DNA of 64,000 nucleotides, from the NCBI RefSeq assembly GCF_004011885.1, contig NZ_SBEF01000015.1:1-64000 (forward strand). The letters are read 5' to 3'. Of the stretch, positions 29,939-41,690 are shown one piece after another. Source of the stretch: Serratia microhaemolytica. GTDB lineage: Bacteria > Pseudomonadota > Gammaproteobacteria > Enterobacterales > Enterobacteriaceae. A model generated the notes under the pieces. The model made no database searches. It was not told the DNA's origin and saw only the letters and a program-made list of their open reading frames with translations. Each line of letters opens with the position of its first letter. The stretch's first letter is position 1. Position numbers and translations under genes: made by a program.

Positions 29939-30960
29939 TATTGATGCCCCTCAGCCAATAATTGGTCAAACTGTCCACCACTGGCGAAGTGGAGACGATT
30001 CGCCTCTGGCCAGGAGCCAAATTGCTCTTCAACCCGAAACAGTTTACTGGCGGGGAAGCGCTGCTGCACGTCTGCCATTGCATTCTGATCATAAACCCGG
30101 TAGTAAAATTCAGTGATTTTGCGCTGAGCTGCCGGACTGTAGAGATATTCAAGATAAGCTTTTGCCGCTAGCGCAGTGCCCTTTCTCTCAACATTCTTAT
30201 CAATCCAGGTTACTGGAAATTCTGCCAATATGTTAACAGGAGGTACGATCACCTGATATTTTTCCACTCCATACTGCTGGCGAATATTATTAACCTCTGA
30301 CTCAAAGCTAATTAATACGTCCCCAATGCCTCGTTCGACAAAGCTGGCGGTGGCGCCACGACCACCGGTATCGAATACCTGAACGTTTTTCAATAACTGG
30401 CGCATAAACTGTTGTGTCTGTTGCTGATCACCAGCATTTGCTAGGTTGCTAGCGCCCCAAGCAGCAAGGTAGGTGTAGCGGCCATTGCCGGAAGTTTTTG
30501 GGTTAGGAAACACCAGTTGTACATCACTGCGCGCTAGATCCTGCCAATTCTGGATCTGTTTTGGATTACCTGCACGCACGAGAAACGCCATTGTGGAGTA
30601 AAACGGTGAGCTGTTATTTGGCAAACGTTGCTGCCAATCTGCTGGGATCAGTTTGCCGCGATCGTGCAGGATCTGAACATCTGTGACCTGGTTATAGGTG
30701 ACGACATCAGCACGTAGCCCCTGCAAAATCGCCAGTGCCTGTTTGGAAGATCCCGCATGAGACTGTTTAATCGTGATTTTTTCATTAGGATGTTGCTGCT
30801 GCCATTGCTGTTCAAATGCCGGATTCAGCGCGGCAAACAGTTCGCGCGAAATATCATAGGAGCTGTTAAGCAGTTCTAGCGCCGATGTGTTACCACTGCT
30901 CACAAGCAGTAGTGCCAATCCGCTGTTGCATATTATTTTTTTTAACTGAATAAATGTCAT
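29938..30960 (-). CDS. cysP: thiosulfate/sulfate-binding periplasmic protein
   Basis: The 340-residue protein has a signal peptide ending at TSA-LE and then [30 protein letters not shown] and [13 protein letters not shown], hallmarks of the CysP/Sbp family that bind the oxyanion without metal. It delivers the ligand to CysT/CysW/CysA. ATG 30960 has AGAGGTG upstream; 30975 would add five residues. It is the first gene of the operon, which is expected to depend on CysB; the 230-bp upstream gap shows no site I can name with confidence. Confidence 0.95.
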   Translation of the reverse strand: MTFIQLKKIICNSGLALLLVSSGNTSALELLNSSYDISRELFAALNPAFEQQWQQQHPNEKITIKQSHAGSSKQALAILQGLRADVVTYNQVTDVQILHDRGKLIPADWQQRLPNNSSPFYSTMAFLVRAGNPKQIQNWQDLARSDVQLVFPNPKTSGNGRYTYLAAWGASNLANAGDQQQTQQFMRQLLKNVQVFDTGGRGATASFVERGIGDVLISFESEVNNIRQQYGVEKYQVIVPPVNILAEFPVTWIDKNVERKGTALAAKAYLEYLYSPAAQRKITEFYYRVYDQNAMADVQQRFPASKLFRVEEQFGSWPEANRLHFASGGQFDQLLAEGHQ

Positions 30961-31145
30961 GCCACACCTCTTCACATTTTTGCCGTTATTCTACTTTCGG
31001 TTTCACTTCCAGCAGCCCAACAATTCGTCACTTGATGGTCGCTAGTGTATTGAGGAGCAAGGCCAGATATATAACGCTTTTATATACTATTTTGCGATTT
31101 TCAAGTGTTAAACGCTATAAGTGTCATTTTCCGAAGGAAGGATGA

Positions 31146-31163
31146 GAGCCAGTCTCCTGGCTC
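31146..31163 (-). terminator. possible yfeX terminator
   Basis: GAGCCAG (31146-31152) and CTGGCTC (31157-31163) form a 7-bp GC-rich hairpin with a 4-nt loop, 30 bp after the yfeX stop. The minus-strand tail TCATCCTTCCTT is pyrimidine-rich but not a pure T run. Confidence 0.45.
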
Positions 31164-31192
31164 GCGGTAGGTCGAAATGTGCCATCAACCAG

Positions 31193-32092
31193 CTATAGCG
31201 CCAGTAGACGGGTCAGTGACGGGGCAAAGTAGTAACCACCAGTTACCGGGCGACTAAAGCGCAACATAGCGTCATGTTTGCCATCAAGGTGGCCAAACAT
31301 GCTCAGTAGCTGCTGTTCCAGGTTGTACAGCCGCGCACAGTAGGCGATAAAATAGAGGCCATGCTTACCGCTGGCTGTGCCATACGGCAAACTTTGCCGC
31401 AAAATTTTCAGCCCTTTGCCCTGTTGTTTCAGATCAACACGGCTAACGTGTGAGGTATCTGGCCGTTTGTCAGCAGGAAGTTCTTCACTCTCCTGTTTGG
31501 TTCTACCAATGATCTGTTGTTGCTGCTCTACCGTGAAACGCTGCCACTGTTGCAGGTTATGCTCATAACGCTGAACCAAAACATAGCTGCCGCCTTGATC
31601 TACTTCACCTTCAGTAATCAGTGCCACCGCTGCACGCTGTTCGTTTTGCGGGTTTTCAGTACCATCAATAAAACCGCTGAGGTCACGATCTTCTACCCAG
31701 CGGAAACCATGCGTCTCCTCGTCAACTCGAATTGCTGTACCAAATACCGCTAATGCCGCTTGTGCCACGCTGAAGTTTACGTCGTGACGTAGTGATTGAA
31801 TGTGGATCAACAGATCGCGCTGAGTTGCTGGTGCCAACCCTTTACCCAGTGTGGTGAAGGGTTTCAGTTCACTGGCACCTTCACCCGAACTAAGCTGGTA
31901 CCAAGTGTGCGCACCAAAGGCAATCACTGCCCCCAGTTGAGCGTCGGGGAATTGTTGCTGTAACTGTGTCAATGCCTGGCAAAACTGTCGACTGGCACGA
32001 CGCACTTCATCCAATTCCCCTACCACTGTCGCTTCTATAAAAATGCCGAAACGGCAATGTTCCAATAAGATACCACTCTGAGCCTGCACCAT
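31193..32092 (-). CDS. yfeX: Dyp-type haem peroxidase YfeX
   Basis: The 299-residue protein has the E. coli YfeX length and the Dyp motif GFIDGTENP, then [15 protein letters not shown] and [10 protein letters not shown]. It is a cytosolic haem peroxidase acting on porphyrinogens; a claimed role in releasing iron from haem is disputed. It lies upstream of cysP on the same strand with a 230-bp gap, so it is probably transcribed separately. Confidence 0.94.
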   Translation of the reverse strand: MVQAQSGILLEHCRFGIFIEATVVGELDEVRRASRQFCQALTQLQQQFPDAQLGAVIAFGAHTWYQLSSGEGASELKPFTTLGKGLAPATQRDLLIHIQSLRHDVNFSVAQAALAVFGTAIRVDEETHGFRWVEDRDLSGFIDGTENPQNEQRAAVALITEGEVDQGGSYVLVQRYEHNLQQWQRFTVEQQQQIIGRTKQESEELPADKRPDTSHVSRVDLKQQGKGLKILRQSLPYGTASGKHGLYFIAYCARLYNLEQQLLSMFGHLDGKHDAMLRFSRPVTGGYYFAPSLTRLLAL

Positions 32093-32323
32093 GTTCCATT
32101 ACCTTATCAACTAAATTGAGGAGATAACTATAGCCTGTTGCAACTGGCGATATAAAGTGAATAACGCAGATTAATCATCAGTCTCTGCCCACTGGGAGTC
32201 ACCTGATTCTTTAGCTAAATATTGTGCTAATTCTGCGTGAGGGAATGCCTTGCTCGGCTAGTATTGCACTGTAACGGTATGATCAGCAGCCAACATGCTG
32301 CGAGGGAACGAGCGAGAGAGACT

Positions 32324-32356
32324 CAGCGTGAACCCCAGAGTTCAAGGTTCACGCTG
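32324..32356 (-). terminator. rpoD terminator
   Basis: CAGCGTGAACC (32324-32334) and GGTTCACGCTG (32346-32356) form a perfect 11-bp stem 36 bp past the rpoD stop. The tail on the minus strand (AGTCTCTCTCGC) is T-rich but interrupted. Confidence 0.6.
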
Positions 32357-32391
32357 CAAACGTGCCAGCAGAAGCCAGCGCGGGAGGTGGA

Positions 32392-34224
32392 TTAGTCGTC
32401 GAGGAAGCTGCGCAACACTTCTGAACGACTTGGGTGACGCAATTTACGCAGTGCTTTCGCTTCGATCTGGCGAATACGCTCGCGTGTGACATCAAATTGC
32501 TTGCCGACCTCTTCCAACGTGTGATCGGTATTCATATCAATACCAAAACGCATACGCAGTACCTTTGCTTCCCGTGCGGTTAAACCCGCCAGTACATCGT
32601 TGGTGGCGGTACGCAAACTCTCTGAAGTCGCCGAGTCAAGCGGCAATTCGAGGGTTGTATCTTCAATAAAATCACCAAGATGTGAATCTTCATCATCACC
32701 AATCGGCGTTTCCATTGAAATCGGTTCTTTAGCGATTTTCAGTACTTTGCGGATCTTATCTTCCGGCATCAGCATCCGTTCAGCTAACTCTTCCGGCGTG
32801 GGTTCTCGCCCCATTTCCTGTAGCATCTGGCGTGAAATACGGTTGAGTTTGTTAATTGTCTCAATCATATGCACCGGAATACGGATAGTGCGTGCCTGAT
32901 CAGCAATCGAACGAGTGATCGCCTGACGGATCCACCAAGTGGCATAAGTTGAAAACTTATAACCCCGGCGATACTCAAACTTATCTACCGCTTTCATCAG
33001 GCCAATATTCCCTTCCTGGATCAGATCGAGGAACTGTAGACCACGGTTGGTATATTTCTTGGCGATCGAGATAACCAGACGCAAGTTTGCCTCTACCATC
33101 TCCTTTTTGGCACGACGTGCCTTCGCTTCACCAATCGACATACGGCGGTTGATGTCTTTGACCTGATCAATCGTTAGCCCTGTCTCTTGTTCGATCTGAG
33201 CCAATTTCTGTAAGCTGCGCTGAACTTCTTCACCGACATCCTGCAATCTTTCGGACCACGGTTTGCCCATCGCTAATGCAGCAGAGAACCAAGTCTCGCT
33301 GGTTTCATTACCAGTAAACAGGCTGACAAAGTTCTTCTTTGGCATTTTGCACTGCTCAACACAGAGCTTCATGATCAAGCGTTCCTGGCTACGAACTCGC
33401 TCCATCATGCTGCGCATTGAGTTAACCAGAAAATCGAACTGTTTCGGCACCAGACGGAACTGTTTGAACACTTCCGATAAGTTGTGGATCTCCTCTATCG
33501 CACGCTGATGACTCCGCCCATGCTTCTTGATCGCTAGGCGCGTGGTCTCATATTGCGCACGCAGATCAGCAAACTTCTGACGCGCTAACTCAGGATCGAT
33601 GCTGTGATCGTCTTCACTCTCTTCCTCAGCCTCTTCATCAACATCGTGCTCTTCGGCTGGCAGTTCCGAACCAATATGCGTTGCCGTTGGTGCCAAATCT
33701 TCCTGCTGCGCATCAGGATCAACGAAGCCGGTGATCAAATCAGAGAGCCGCGTTTCGCCCGCTTCTACCCGATCATACTGTTCGAGCAGGTAGGTGATCG
33801 CCTCAGGATACTCGGCAACCGAGCACTGTACCTGGTTGATGCCATCCTCGATACGTTTGGCGATATCAATTTCGCCCTCACGCGTCAGCAATTCAACGGT
33901 ACCCATTTCACGCATATACATGCGTACTGGGTCCGTGGTACGGCCAATTTCAGATTCAACACTGGAAAGCACCTGAGCTGCCGCTTCTGCCGCATCTTCA
34001 TCGGCATCGGTGGTGTGCTCAGCCAGCATTAAATCATCAGCATCAGGTGCTTCTTCCATCACCTGAATGCCCATGTCGTTAATCATCTGGATGATGTCTT
34101 CGATCTGATCAGAATCGACGATATCTTCTGGCAGATGGTCATTGACCTCAGCATAGGTCAAATAGCCTTGCTCCTTACCACGGGTGACAAGTAGCTTAAG
34201 CTGTGACTGCGGGTTTTGCTCCAT
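32392..34224 (-). CDS. rpoD: RNA polymerase sigma-70 factor RpoD
   Basis: The 610-residue protein has all group 1 sigma regions: 1.1 at the N terminus, an acidic non-conserved insert near residues 190-215, region 2 with [17 protein letters not shown] (promoter melting and -10 binding), region 3, and region 4.2 with [20 protein letters not shown] (-35 binding), ending [10 protein letters not shown] as in E. coli (613 residues). It is the last gene of rpsU-dnaG-rpoD. Confidence 0.98.
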   Translation of the reverse strand: MEQNPQSQLKLLVTRGKEQGYLTYAEVNDHLPEDIVDSDQIEDIIQMINDMGIQVMEEAPDADDLMLAEHTTDADEDAAEAAAQVLSSVESEIGRTTDPVRMYMREMGTVELLTREGEIDIAKRIEDGINQVQCSVAEYPEAITYLLEQYDRVEAGETRLSDLITGFVDPDAQQEDLAPTATHIGSELPAEEHDVDEEAEEESEDDHSIDPELARQKFADLRAQYETTRLAIKKHGRSHQRAIEEIHNLSEVFKQFRLVPKQFDFLVNSMRSMMERVRSQERLIMKLCVEQCKMPKKNFVSLFTGNETSETWFSAALAMGKPWSERLQDVGEEVQRSLQKLAQIEQETGLTIDQVKDINRRMSIGEAKARRAKKEMVEANLRLVISIAKKYTNRGLQFLDLIQEGNIGLMKAVDKFEYRRGYKFSTYATWWIRQAITRSIADQARTIRIPVHMIETINKLNRISRQMLQEMGREPTPEELAERMLMPEDKIRKVLKIAKEPISMETPIGDDEDSHLGDFIEDTTLELPLDSATSESLRTATNDVLAGLTAREAKVLRMRFGIDMNTDHTLEEVGKQFDVTRERIRQIEAKALRKLRHPSRSEVLRSFLDD

Positions 34225-34400
34225 AAGGCGGTATCCACGCTTCAGAGTAATTTGGGTTGGTGTCGGTCGGCGAAACTGCCAACAATATCATTTGGGACGT
34301 TTTTATTATTGCCGCTGCCCAGATGTGGCGGCATATCGCAAGGCTCACTCCCTGCATTTAGCGGCACTTAAGCCGTTCGGTATAGGTGTTATACCCTTCA

Positions 34401-34438
34401 GACGTAACGTAGCAGAGTTGTTACTCCTCTGTAACGTC
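34401..34438 (-). other. imperfect hairpin in the dnaG-rpoD spacer
   Basis: GACGT/ACGTC and CAGAG/CTCTG arms nest around a 9-nt loop just after the dnaG stop. In E. coli this spacer carries an RNA processing site that lowers dnaG relative to rpoD mRNA. The match here is positional only. Confidence 0.3.
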
Positions 34439-34455
34439 AATTCATCAGGATATCT

Positions 34456-36204
34456 TTAGTGTTTTTTGGCCAATATCTGATTCAGTGAACGCACCTCTTC
34501 GCGCTCTTCCTGGCTCAAACTTGCCGTTCTCGCCTTTGCAATCAGGGTTTCCAATCGCTGTTCAAGTACTGAATCATACAAACTTGCCAAGGTATCCAAA
34601 AAGGTCTGTTCAATCATCTCATCGACGATCATATGGTTCCACATCGCGAGACTTTCAAGCTGCTGACTAAATTTGTTATCCCGATAAAGCTCCAGTAGCT
34701 GACCTGTGGTTAGACCGGGTTGCGCTAAACAAGTTTGCACTAACTCAATAAAAAGCGTTAAACCCGCCTGATTAGCCTGTTCAAGACCTTCTAATGAAGG
34801 TATAAGTGTAGCCAACTGCGGGTTCTGTACGAGTAACCCGACTAAGATCCGCATGGTGGTGCGTTTTAACTGTACCGCGCGATAACCATTTGTTGCTGTT
34901 GCCTGTCTCGGCATCAACTTATCCAGTTGGTTATCATCCAGCAGACCTAATTTGTTACCTAATTGCTGGCGCAGATACAATCGCAGTGTTTCGCCTGGCA
35001 CCTGACCAATCAGCGGCAGAGCTAGTGTACTCAATTTTGCCCGCCCATCTACGCTACTTAAGTCAACTTGCGTCACCAGTGTTTCAAACAAGAAGGTGGA
35101 GAGCGGTTGCGCATGCTCGATGCGCTGTTCAAACGCCTGCTTTCCTTCTTTACGTACCAGAGTATCTGGATCTTCACCATCAGGTAAAAACATAAAACGC
35201 AACTGTCGACCATCATTCAAGTAAGGCAGTGCAGTTTCCAATGCTCGCCAAGCTGCCTCGCGCCCTGCGCGATCGCCATCATAACAACAGATGACATTAT
35301 CAGTCACACGAAACAGTAGCTGAACGTGTTCAGCGGTAGTCGAGGTACCCAATGAGGCCACTGCGTAATCAATACCATATTGAGCCAGTGCTACCACATC
35401 CATATAGCCTTCAACTACCAACAGGCGCTGCGGATTGCTCTGTTGCTGCTGTGCTTCATATAAGCCGTACAGTTGCCGGCCTTTGTGAAATATTTCGGTC
35501 TCTGGTGAATTGAGATATTTCGGCATCCCTTCCCCCAGAACCCGTCCACCAAAAGCAATCACTCGCCCACGCTTGTCGCGGATCGGGAACATGACACGTT
35601 CACGAAAGCGATCGTAGCTGCGCCCTTGCTCATTAGTCACCAGCATTCCGGCATCGTTCAGTGCGGCCAGGCCACCGGCTGCGCGACCGAAGCGCTTTAA
35701 CGCATTGTCCCAACCTGCTGGGGCAAAACCAATAGCAAAATGGCGAATAATCTCTTCACTCAAACCACGTTGACTGAGGTAATTTCTCGCCTGTTGACCA
35801 TGACTCTGCTGCAACGACTGCTGATAGAACTCGCTCAGTTGCCCCATCAGTTGATATAGGCTCTGGCGCTGGTGACGTTCCATCTGTGTTGGGCCACTAC
35901 CTGCCTCATACGGCACATCAAGACCGTGCATTGCCGCCAACTCTTCGATGGTTTCGACAAATTCAAGCCGATCATAATTCATCAAAAAGTCGATGGCATT
36001 ACCGTGCGCACCACAACCAAAGCAGTGATAGAACTGTTTTTCCCCATTCACCGTAAACGAGGGGGTCTTTTCATTATGGAATGGACAGCACGCGTGATAA
36101 TTTTTACCCTGTTTCTTGAGTTTTACTCGTATATCGATGAGATCAACAATATCGGTGCGAGCCAGCAAGTCATTGATAAATACGCGAGGAATTCGCCCAG
36201 CCAT
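34456..36204 (-). CDS. dnaG: DNA primase DnaG
   Basis: The 582-residue primase has the CHC2 zinc site (Cys40, His43, Cys61, Cys64), a Toprim core with EGYMDVVALAQYG and DGDRAG, and the C-terminal helicase-binding domain. It makes RNA primers at the fork with DnaB. It lies between rpsU and rpoD in the macromolecular synthesis operon. Confidence 0.98.
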   Translation of the reverse strand: MAGRIPRVFINDLLARTDIVDLIDIRVKLKKQGKNYHACCPFHNEKTPSFTVNGEKQFYHCFGCGAHGNAIDFLMNYDRLEFVETIEELAAMHGLDVPYEAGSGPTQMERHQRQSLYQLMGQLSEFYQQSLQQSHGQQARNYLSQRGLSEEIIRHFAIGFAPAGWDNALKRFGRAAGGLAALNDAGMLVTNEQGRSYDRFRERVMFPIRDKRGRVIAFGGRVLGEGMPKYLNSPETEIFHKGRQLYGLYEAQQQQSNPQRLLVVEGYMDVVALAQYGIDYAVASLGTSTTAEHVQLLFRVTDNVICCYDGDRAGREAAWRALETALPYLNDGRQLRFMFLPDGEDPDTLVRKEGKQAFEQRIEHAQPLSTFLFETLVTQVDLSSVDGRAKLSTLALPLIGQVPGETLRLYLRQQLGNKLGLLDDNQLDKLMPRQATATNGYRAVQLKRTTMRILVGLLVQNPQLATLIPSLEGLEQANQAGLTLFIELVQTCLAQPGLTTGQLLELYRDNKFSQQLESLAMWNHMIVDEMIEQTFLDTLASLYDSVLEQRLETLIAKARTASLSQEEREEVRSLNQILAKKH

Positions 36205-36238
36205 AAGCTTTTATTCAATTTCCTATAAACGAGAATAA

Positions 36239-36267
36239 GCCGCGCATTTCTTAAGGAAATGCACGGC
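36239..36267 (-). terminator. attenuating terminator between rpsU and dnaG
   Basis: GCCG-C-GCATTTC (36239-36250) pairs with GAAATGC-A-CGGC (36256-36267) around TTAAG, just upstream of dnaG. The tail TTATTCTC is only partly T-rich, fitting the known partial terminator T1 that lets some polymerase enter dnaG. Confidence 0.7.
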
Positions 36268-36339
36268 CTTCATATGCAACTACTCGGTCTGCGTGTTCTT
36301 GGAAATTAAAAATCACGCGGTGGGGCTAACCCCTAAGGA

Positions 36340-36567
<228 letters not shown>

Positions 36568-36622
36568 TCAATAAAATTCGCTTTTTTGCTGACCAAACGC
36601 CAACATTTCAGAATGGTGCCGA

Positions 36623-36652
36623 ATTCTACTGTAAGGAATATGGCTTTGTAAA
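36623..36652 (-). promoter_or_regulatory. rpsU operon promoter
   Basis: On the minus strand TTTACA (36652-36647) and TAGAAT (36628-36623) are 18 bp apart, about 70 bp upstream of rpsU. I see no LexA box near it, although E. coli has one in this operon's promoter region. Confidence 0.55.
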
Positions 36653-36774
36653 GGAGAAATCAAAAGCGCCAAACACGCCCGGCGAGCCAGAACCAAAATC
36701 GACTCGGTTATGTTAGACTGACGCAACGCAGTGAACACAAACTGCTAATCCCTCGGTAAACAACGGAAACAACA

Positions 36775-37791
36775 ATGCGCGTACTGGGTATCGAAACATC
36801 CTGTGATGAAACTGGCATTGCCATCTACGATGATGAAGCAGGTCTACTCGCCAATCAACTCTATAGTCAAGTTAAAATCCATGCTGACTATGGTGGTGTG
36901 GTGCCTGAACTGGCCTCACGCGACCATGTGCGCAAGACGGTGCCGCTTATTCAGGCGGCGCTGCAACAGGCTAACCTCACCGCCGACGATATTAATGCGG
37001 TTGCTTATACAGCAGGGCCTGGGCTAGTGGGTGCCTTATTGGTTGGTGCAACCATTGGCCGTGCGCTGGCATTCGCTTGGCAAGTCCCTGCCGTGGCAGT
37101 TCACCATATGGAGGGGCACTTACTGGCCCCAATGCTAGAAGCTCAGCCACCTCAGTTTCCTTTTGTCGCACTGCTGGTCTCCGGTGGGCACACCCAGTTG
37201 ATCCAAGTGACCGGGATTGGTGAGTACACGCTACTGGGGGAGTCAATCGATGATGCAGCAGGTGAAGCATTCGACAAAACAGCAAAACTATTGGGACTAG
37301 ACTATCCAGGTGGGCCACTGTTGTCACAATTGGCACAACAAGGGGTCACTGGACGCTTCACTTTCCCACGACCAATGACAGATCGTCCCGGGTTAGATTT
37401 CAGTTTCTCTGGTTTGAAAACCTTTGCCGCCAACACTGCCCGCACGCATGGTGACGATCCACAAACCCGGGCCGATATCGCACGCGCCTTTGAAGATGCC
37501 GTGGTTGACACTTTGGCGATCAAATGCAAACGCGCCCTTGAGCAAACTGGATTGAACCGATTGGTGGTCGCTGGTGGTGTCAGCGCCAACCGTACCTTAC
37601 GTGATAAGCTGGCTAGCGTGATGCAACAGCGCGGCGGTCATGTTTTTTATCCCCGCCCCGAATTCTGCACCGATAACGGTGCGATGATCGCTTATGCCGG
37701 TATGGTGCGCTTAAATAGCCCGCAGACATCTCTGGGCGTCACTGTGCATCCACGCTGGCCACTGGCTCAGTTAACCCCTGTTGGTCAGTAG
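36775..37791 (+). CDS. tsaD: tRNA N6-adenosine threonylcarbamoyltransferase TsaD
   Basis: The 338-residue protein begins [14 protein letters not shown] and has the metal histidines in HHMEGHL, the SGGHTQL loop and [12 protein letters not shown]. It transfers the threonylcarbamoyl group to A37 of ANN-decoding tRNAs together with TsaB and TsaE. Divergent placement from rpsU is conserved in enterobacteria. Confidence 0.97.
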   Translation: MRVLGIETSCDETGIAIYDDEAGLLANQLYSQVKIHADYGGVVPELASRDHVRKTVPLIQAALQQANLTADDINAVAYTAGPGLVGALLVGATIGRALAFAWQVPAVAVHHMEGHLLAPMLEAQPPQFPFVALLVSGGHTQLIQVTGIGEYTLLGESIDDAAGEAFDKTAKLLGLDYPGGPLLSQLAQQGVTGRFTFPRPMTDRPGLDFSFSGLKTFAANTARTHGDDPQTRADIARAFEDAVVDTLAIKCKRALEQTGLNRLVVAGGVSANRTLRDKLASVMQQRGGHVFYPRPEFCTDNGAMIAYAGMVRLNSPQTSLGVTVHPRWPLAQLTPVGQ

Positions 37792-37892
37792 CACCCCACT
37801 TTAGTCAGCGGTAAGCCTGCTGCAACCGGTTGATTGTGCTAAAAACGGCGACCGTACATGGTTGATAGCCACCAATCTTGCCCTCAGGTTGA

Positions 37893-39284
37893 CTATTTCT
37901 CTTGCGGAAACAGTAGATTGAGCACAATCGCTGTGATACCACCGGCAGCGATGCCGGAAGAGAACAACGTTTTTAGCCAATCGGGAGAAAACTGTAGGAT
38001 CAGCGGCTGCTGTGACACACCCAAACCGACGGCAAGCGACAGCGCGATAATCATGATCGCACGTCGATTCAACGTTTCACGCGCCACAATCCGAACGCCA
38101 GATGCTGCAATGGTGCCAAACATCACAATGGTTGCACCACCAAGTATCGGTTCGGGGATCTGCTGGACAAAACCCGCAACACCAGGAAAGATGCCCAGCA
38201 ACATCAGCATCAGTGCCACTAGAAAGCCAACGTAACGGCTGGCGACCCCTGTCAGTTGGATCACACCATTGTTTTGGCTAAAACAGGAGTTAGGGAAGGT
38301 GTTAAACATCGCCGATAACATTGAGTTCAGGCCATTTGCCAATACTCCACCTTTTAAACGCCTCATATATAGTGGCCCACTAACCGGTTGTTCCGAGACA
38401 TCTGAGGTGGCGGTGATATCACCGATCGTCTCAAGCGAAGTCACCATAAACACCAGCATCAACGGCAATAGTAAACCCCAGTCAAAGCCCAGCCCATAAT
38501 AGAGCGGCATAGGCAACATCACTAACGGGGCCGTTCCATCAGCCTGTGTAGCCGGTAGCATCCCTAACCACCAGGCGAGCAGATAGCCAATCGCCATCGC
38601 TATCACCAATGAGGCGACACGCAGATAAGGATTACGTTGCCGATTCAGCGCAATAATGACCCCCAGCACCACACCCGCCAACAGCAAGTTATCAGGAGCG
38701 CCAAAAGTTTGATTATTAAGCGCAGCATAACCACCACCGATCGAAGTTAAGCCAATCTGGATCAGCGACAAGCCAATAATCATCACCACAATGCCAGAGA
38801 CCAGTGGCGTAATAATTCGGTGTGCCAGGTGTAGCACCCGTGAGAGTAAAATTTCAGTGCAGGCAGCGAGCATCAAAGTACCAAACAGTGCCGCCATCAT
38901 GGTCGGGATATCAGCCCCACCATTTTTTAGTGCCAATCCCCCCATGATCAGCGGAGCCACAAAGTTGAAACTGGTACCTTGGATCGATAGCAGCCCCGAA
39001 CCGACTGGTCCCCAGGTTCTGATTTGTAAAATAGAGGCCAAGCCGGAGGCGAATAACGACATACTGATAATGCGCTGAGTATCTTGTGGCGGCAGCCCCA
39101 GTGCTTGGCAAATCAGTATCGCAGGAGTGATCACGGCAACAAACATCGCTAACAGATGTTGGCTGGCAGCAAATAGCGCTTGCGGCAGAGGTGGGCGCTC
39201 ATCCAGGTGATAGATCAGTTCACTGCTGCCTGTACTGGCCGATCTATCCGCTCTATTACCAGACCTGGTGGATTGAATCGTCAT
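37893..39284 (-). CDS. xanP: xanthine permease XanP
   Basis: The 463-residue protein has exactly the E. coli XanP length and about twelve membrane segments of the NCS2 family, with [20 protein letters not shown] and [18 protein letters not shown]. It imports xanthine with protons. It is divergent from gltS as in E. coli, and a PurR box lies upstream at 39338-39353. Confidence 0.95.
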   Translation of the reverse strand: MTIQSTRSGNRADRSASTGSSELIYHLDERPPLPQALFAASQHLLAMFVAVITPAILICQALGLPPQDTQRIISMSLFASGLASILQIRTWGPVGSGLLSIQGTSFNFVAPLIMGGLALKNGGADIPTMMAALFGTLMLAACTEILLSRVLHLAHRIITPLVSGIVVMIIGLSLIQIGLTSIGGGYAALNNQTFGAPDNLLLAGVVLGVIIALNRQRNPYLRVASLVIAMAIGYLLAWWLGMLPATQADGTAPLVMLPMPLYYGLGFDWGLLLPLMLVFMVTSLETIGDITATSDVSEQPVSGPLYMRRLKGGVLANGLNSMLSAMFNTFPNSCFSQNNGVIQLTGVASRYVGFLVALMLMLLGIFPGVAGFVQQIPEPILGGATIVMFGTIAASGVRIVARETLNRRAIMIIALSLAVGLGVSQQPLILQFSPDWLKTLFSSGIAAGGITAIVLNLLFPQEK

Positions 39285-39606
39285 GGCAGTGTATTCTCAC
39301 AGCGGAAAAGAGGGCATTTTAATCTGCCAGTGAAGAAAAGCAAACGGTTGCTTAACAATATATCTGTACTATCCTCAAAGGCACCCTACTCCATTTTGTG
39401 TAGCATACCGCTGGTTAAAAACGACACAGAAAGCGCTGTCAAATTGCACAAGATGGAGGAAAAACTTTATGAGCGTCTCATTTCCACCTATTTTCTCTTG
39501 TGTTGTTTACGATTTTTACTTCTAATCCTGCACTCACTAAGTTAAAAAATTGAGTGGAATTTGTAACTTATTATTTACTATTGCTTTAATCATACGGGGT
39601 AACTAG
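39285..39606. other. xanP-gltS divergent regulatory region
   Basis: The 322 bp contain the PurR box (39338-39353) and a 12-bp imperfect inverted repeat, CTCCATTTTGTG (39389-39400) with CACAAGATGGAG (39447-39458). No gene is supported; the frame at 39180-39545 overlaps xanP and looks spurious. Confidence 0.5.
39338..39353. promoter_or_regulatory. PurR operator
   Basis: AAGCAAACGGTTGCTT fits every fixed position of the PurR consensus ANGCAANCGNTTNCNT. It is centred about 60 bp upstream of xanP, so purine-loaded PurR should repress the permease. Confidence 0.8.
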
Positions 39607-40821
39607 ATGTTCCATCTTGATACTTATGGCACTTTAGTCGCTGCCACACTGGTTCTGCTGCTCGGCGGCAAATGTGTGCGTTCGATTCCTCTGCTAAGAA
39701 AATATACAATCCCAGCACCCGTTGCTGGTGGCCTGTTGGTTGCATTATTGCTGCTGGTTATCAAGAAAACAGTCAATTGGGAAATCGGCTTCGATATGTC
39801 GCTGAAAGATCCCCTAATGCTGGCTTTTTTCGCCACCGTAGGTCTAAATGCTAACCTCGCCCGTTTACGAGCGGGTGGTAAGGCACTGGTTGTTTTCCTG
39901 TTTGTAGTGCTTGGTCTATTGCTGGTACAGAACGGTATCGGTGTCGGTATGGCAAAAATGCTCGGCCTCGATCCATTAATGGGTCTAATCGCCGGTTCTA
40001 TCACCCTTTCCGGTGGTCACGGTACTGGTGCCGCGTGGAGTAAAGTGTTTGTTGAGCAGTACGGTTTTGCCAACGCCACCGAAGTTGCGATGGCTTGTGC
40101 TACTTTCGGACTGGTTCTCGGTGGGCTGATTGGTGGTCCGGTTGCGCGCCATTTGGTCAAACGCTCCTCGATACCCGATGCAGCAGCAGAGGACAGTGTA
40201 CAACCCAGTGGTTTTGAAAAACCGGAAAGTGGCCGTTTGATCACTTCGCTGGTACTGGTCGAAACCATTGCTATGATCGCTGTCTGCCTCAGCTTCGGTA
40301 ACATCATTGCCGACGCACTGAGAGGTACGGTTTTCGAGTTACCGACCTTTGTCTGTGTACTGTTTATGGGCGTAATTGTCAGCAACACGCTCTCGGCAAC
40401 TGGGTTATATACCATCTTCGAACGTGCTGTTTCGGTGCTTGGCAACGTCAGTTTATCGCTGTTTTTGGCCATGGCACTGATGAGCCTACGCCTCTGGGAA
40501 CTTGCCTCGCTGGCACTGCCAATGTTGCTGATCCTCTCGGTACAGGCACTGGTGATGGCGCTGTATGCTATTTTTGTCACCTATCGAGTCATGGGGCGCT
40601 CTTACGATGCGGCCGTGTTAGCGGCAGGCCATTGCGGTTTTGGTATGGGAGCAACTCCGACAGCAATTGCTAATATGCAGGCGATCACTGATCGTTTTGG
40701 CCCTTCACACCTGGCATTTTTAGTCGTGCCAATGGTGGGTGCATTCTTTATCGATATCGCCAACGCGATCATTATTAAGCTTTATCTAATGTTGCCTGGC
40801 TTTACTACCGTTGTCGGGTAA
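39607..40821 (+). CDS. gltS: sodium/glutamate symporter GltS
   Basis: The 404-residue protein has two inverted five-helix halves with the re-entrant loops GSITLSGGHGTGAAW and AGHCGFGMGATPTAIANM. It imports glutamate with sodium. E. coli GltS has 401 residues. It is followed by yjjV after about 20 bp. Confidence 0.95.
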   Translation: MFHLDTYGTLVAATLVLLLGGKCVRSIPLLRKYTIPAPVAGGLLVALLLLVIKKTVNWEIGFDMSLKDPLMLAFFATVGLNANLARLRAGGKALVVFLFVVLGLLLVQNGIGVGMAKMLGLDPLMGLIAGSITLSGGHGTGAAWSKVFVEQYGFANATEVAMACATFGLVLGGLIGGPVARHLVKRSSIPDAAAEDSVQPSGFEKPESGRLITSLVLVETIAMIAVCLSFGNIIADALRGTVFELPTFVCVLFMGVIVSNTLSATGLYTIFERAVSVLGNVSLSLFLAMALMSLRLWELASLALPMLLILSVQALVMALYAIFVTYRVMGRSYDAAVLAAGHCGFGMGATPTAIANMQAITDRFGPSHLAFLVVPMVGAFFIDIANAIIIKLYLMLPGFTTVVG

Positions 40822-40841
40822 CCCCTTTCAGTACCTAATTG

Positions 40842-41651
40842 ATGAGTTATAGCTTTACCGATACGCATTGCCACTTTGACTTTCCTCCTTTTTGTGGTGA
40901 TGAACAAGCCAGCCTTCAGCGTGCTGCTGAGGCTGGCGTACAGCAGATTATTGTGCCGACAGTGACTGCTGCCGGTTTTGCGCCGGTTTTAGCACTGGCA
41001 CAACAATACCCTGCTTTGTTTGCTGCGCTGGGGCTACACCCACTCTATGTACAGCAGCATCAAGACCACCACTTGGTTGAATTAAGCCAAGCCCTGGCGA
41101 CTCAACCAACGAAACTGATTGCTGTGGGTGAGATCGGGCTGGATCTCTATATGCCCGATCCCTGCTTTGCACGCCAACAGACTCTGCTAGCTGCTCAATT
41201 AAAACTGGCAAAACAGTATGATCTGCCAGTGTTACTACACTCGCGCCGCAGCCATGATCAACTCAGTATGCTGCTACGCCGCGCCGATTTACCGCGCCGA
41301 GGTGTGGTACACGGTTTTGCTGGTAGCTTGGCACAAGCGCAAACCTTTTTAAGCCTGGGATATTACATTGGCGTTGGTGGTACTATCACTTATCCGCGTG
41401 CGCAGAAAACCCGCCGCGTGATAGCGCAGTTACCGCTCGCTTCGCTACTGCTCGAGACTGATGCTCCTGACATGCCGCTGGCAGGCTATCAAGGGCAAGC
41501 CAACCGACCTGAACGTTTGCGTGAGATTTTCTCAGCACTTTGCCAGCTACGTGATGAGCCTGCCGCAGAGATTGCCTGGCAACTACAGCAAAATGTACAA
41601 GTGCTGTTTGGTTTGAATAAGACCTCTGCTTCGCTCGTTTCCCCGTGCTGA
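40842..41651 (+). CDS. yjjV: TatD-family metal-dependent hydrolase YjjV
   Basis: The 269-residue protein matches E. coli YjjV. It has the metal motif DTHCHFDFPPF, GEIGLDLY, LHSRRSHDQL, VVHGFAGSL and LLLETDAPDMPL. The family comprises 3'-5' deoxyribonucleases/hydrolases. ATG 40842 is chosen over the preceding in-frame TTG. It is 20 bp after gltS, but in E. coli it sits far away near deoC, so the pairing is recent or lineage-specific. Confidence 0.92.
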   Translation: MSYSFTDTHCHFDFPPFCGDEQASLQRAAEAGVQQIIVPTVTAAGFAPVLALAQQYPALFAALGLHPLYVQQHQDHHLVELSQALATQPTKLIAVGEIGLDLYMPDPCFARQQTLLAAQLKLAKQYDLPVLLHSRRSHDQLSMLLRRADLPRRGVVHGFAGSLAQAQTFLSLGYYIGVGGTITYPRAQKTRRVIAQLPLASLLLETDAPDMPLAGYQGQANRPERLREIFSALCQLRDEPAAEIAWQLQQNVQVLFGLNKTSASLVSPC

Positions 41652-41690
41652 GCCATCCGCACAATAAGCGCAGTCTTTTAATCGATTGCT

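Noticed and set aside
32100-32391. Possible tRNA near rpoD, since E. coli has one close by
   Set aside because: No cloverleaf or T-loop consensus was found; the main structure is the 11-bp terminator stem.
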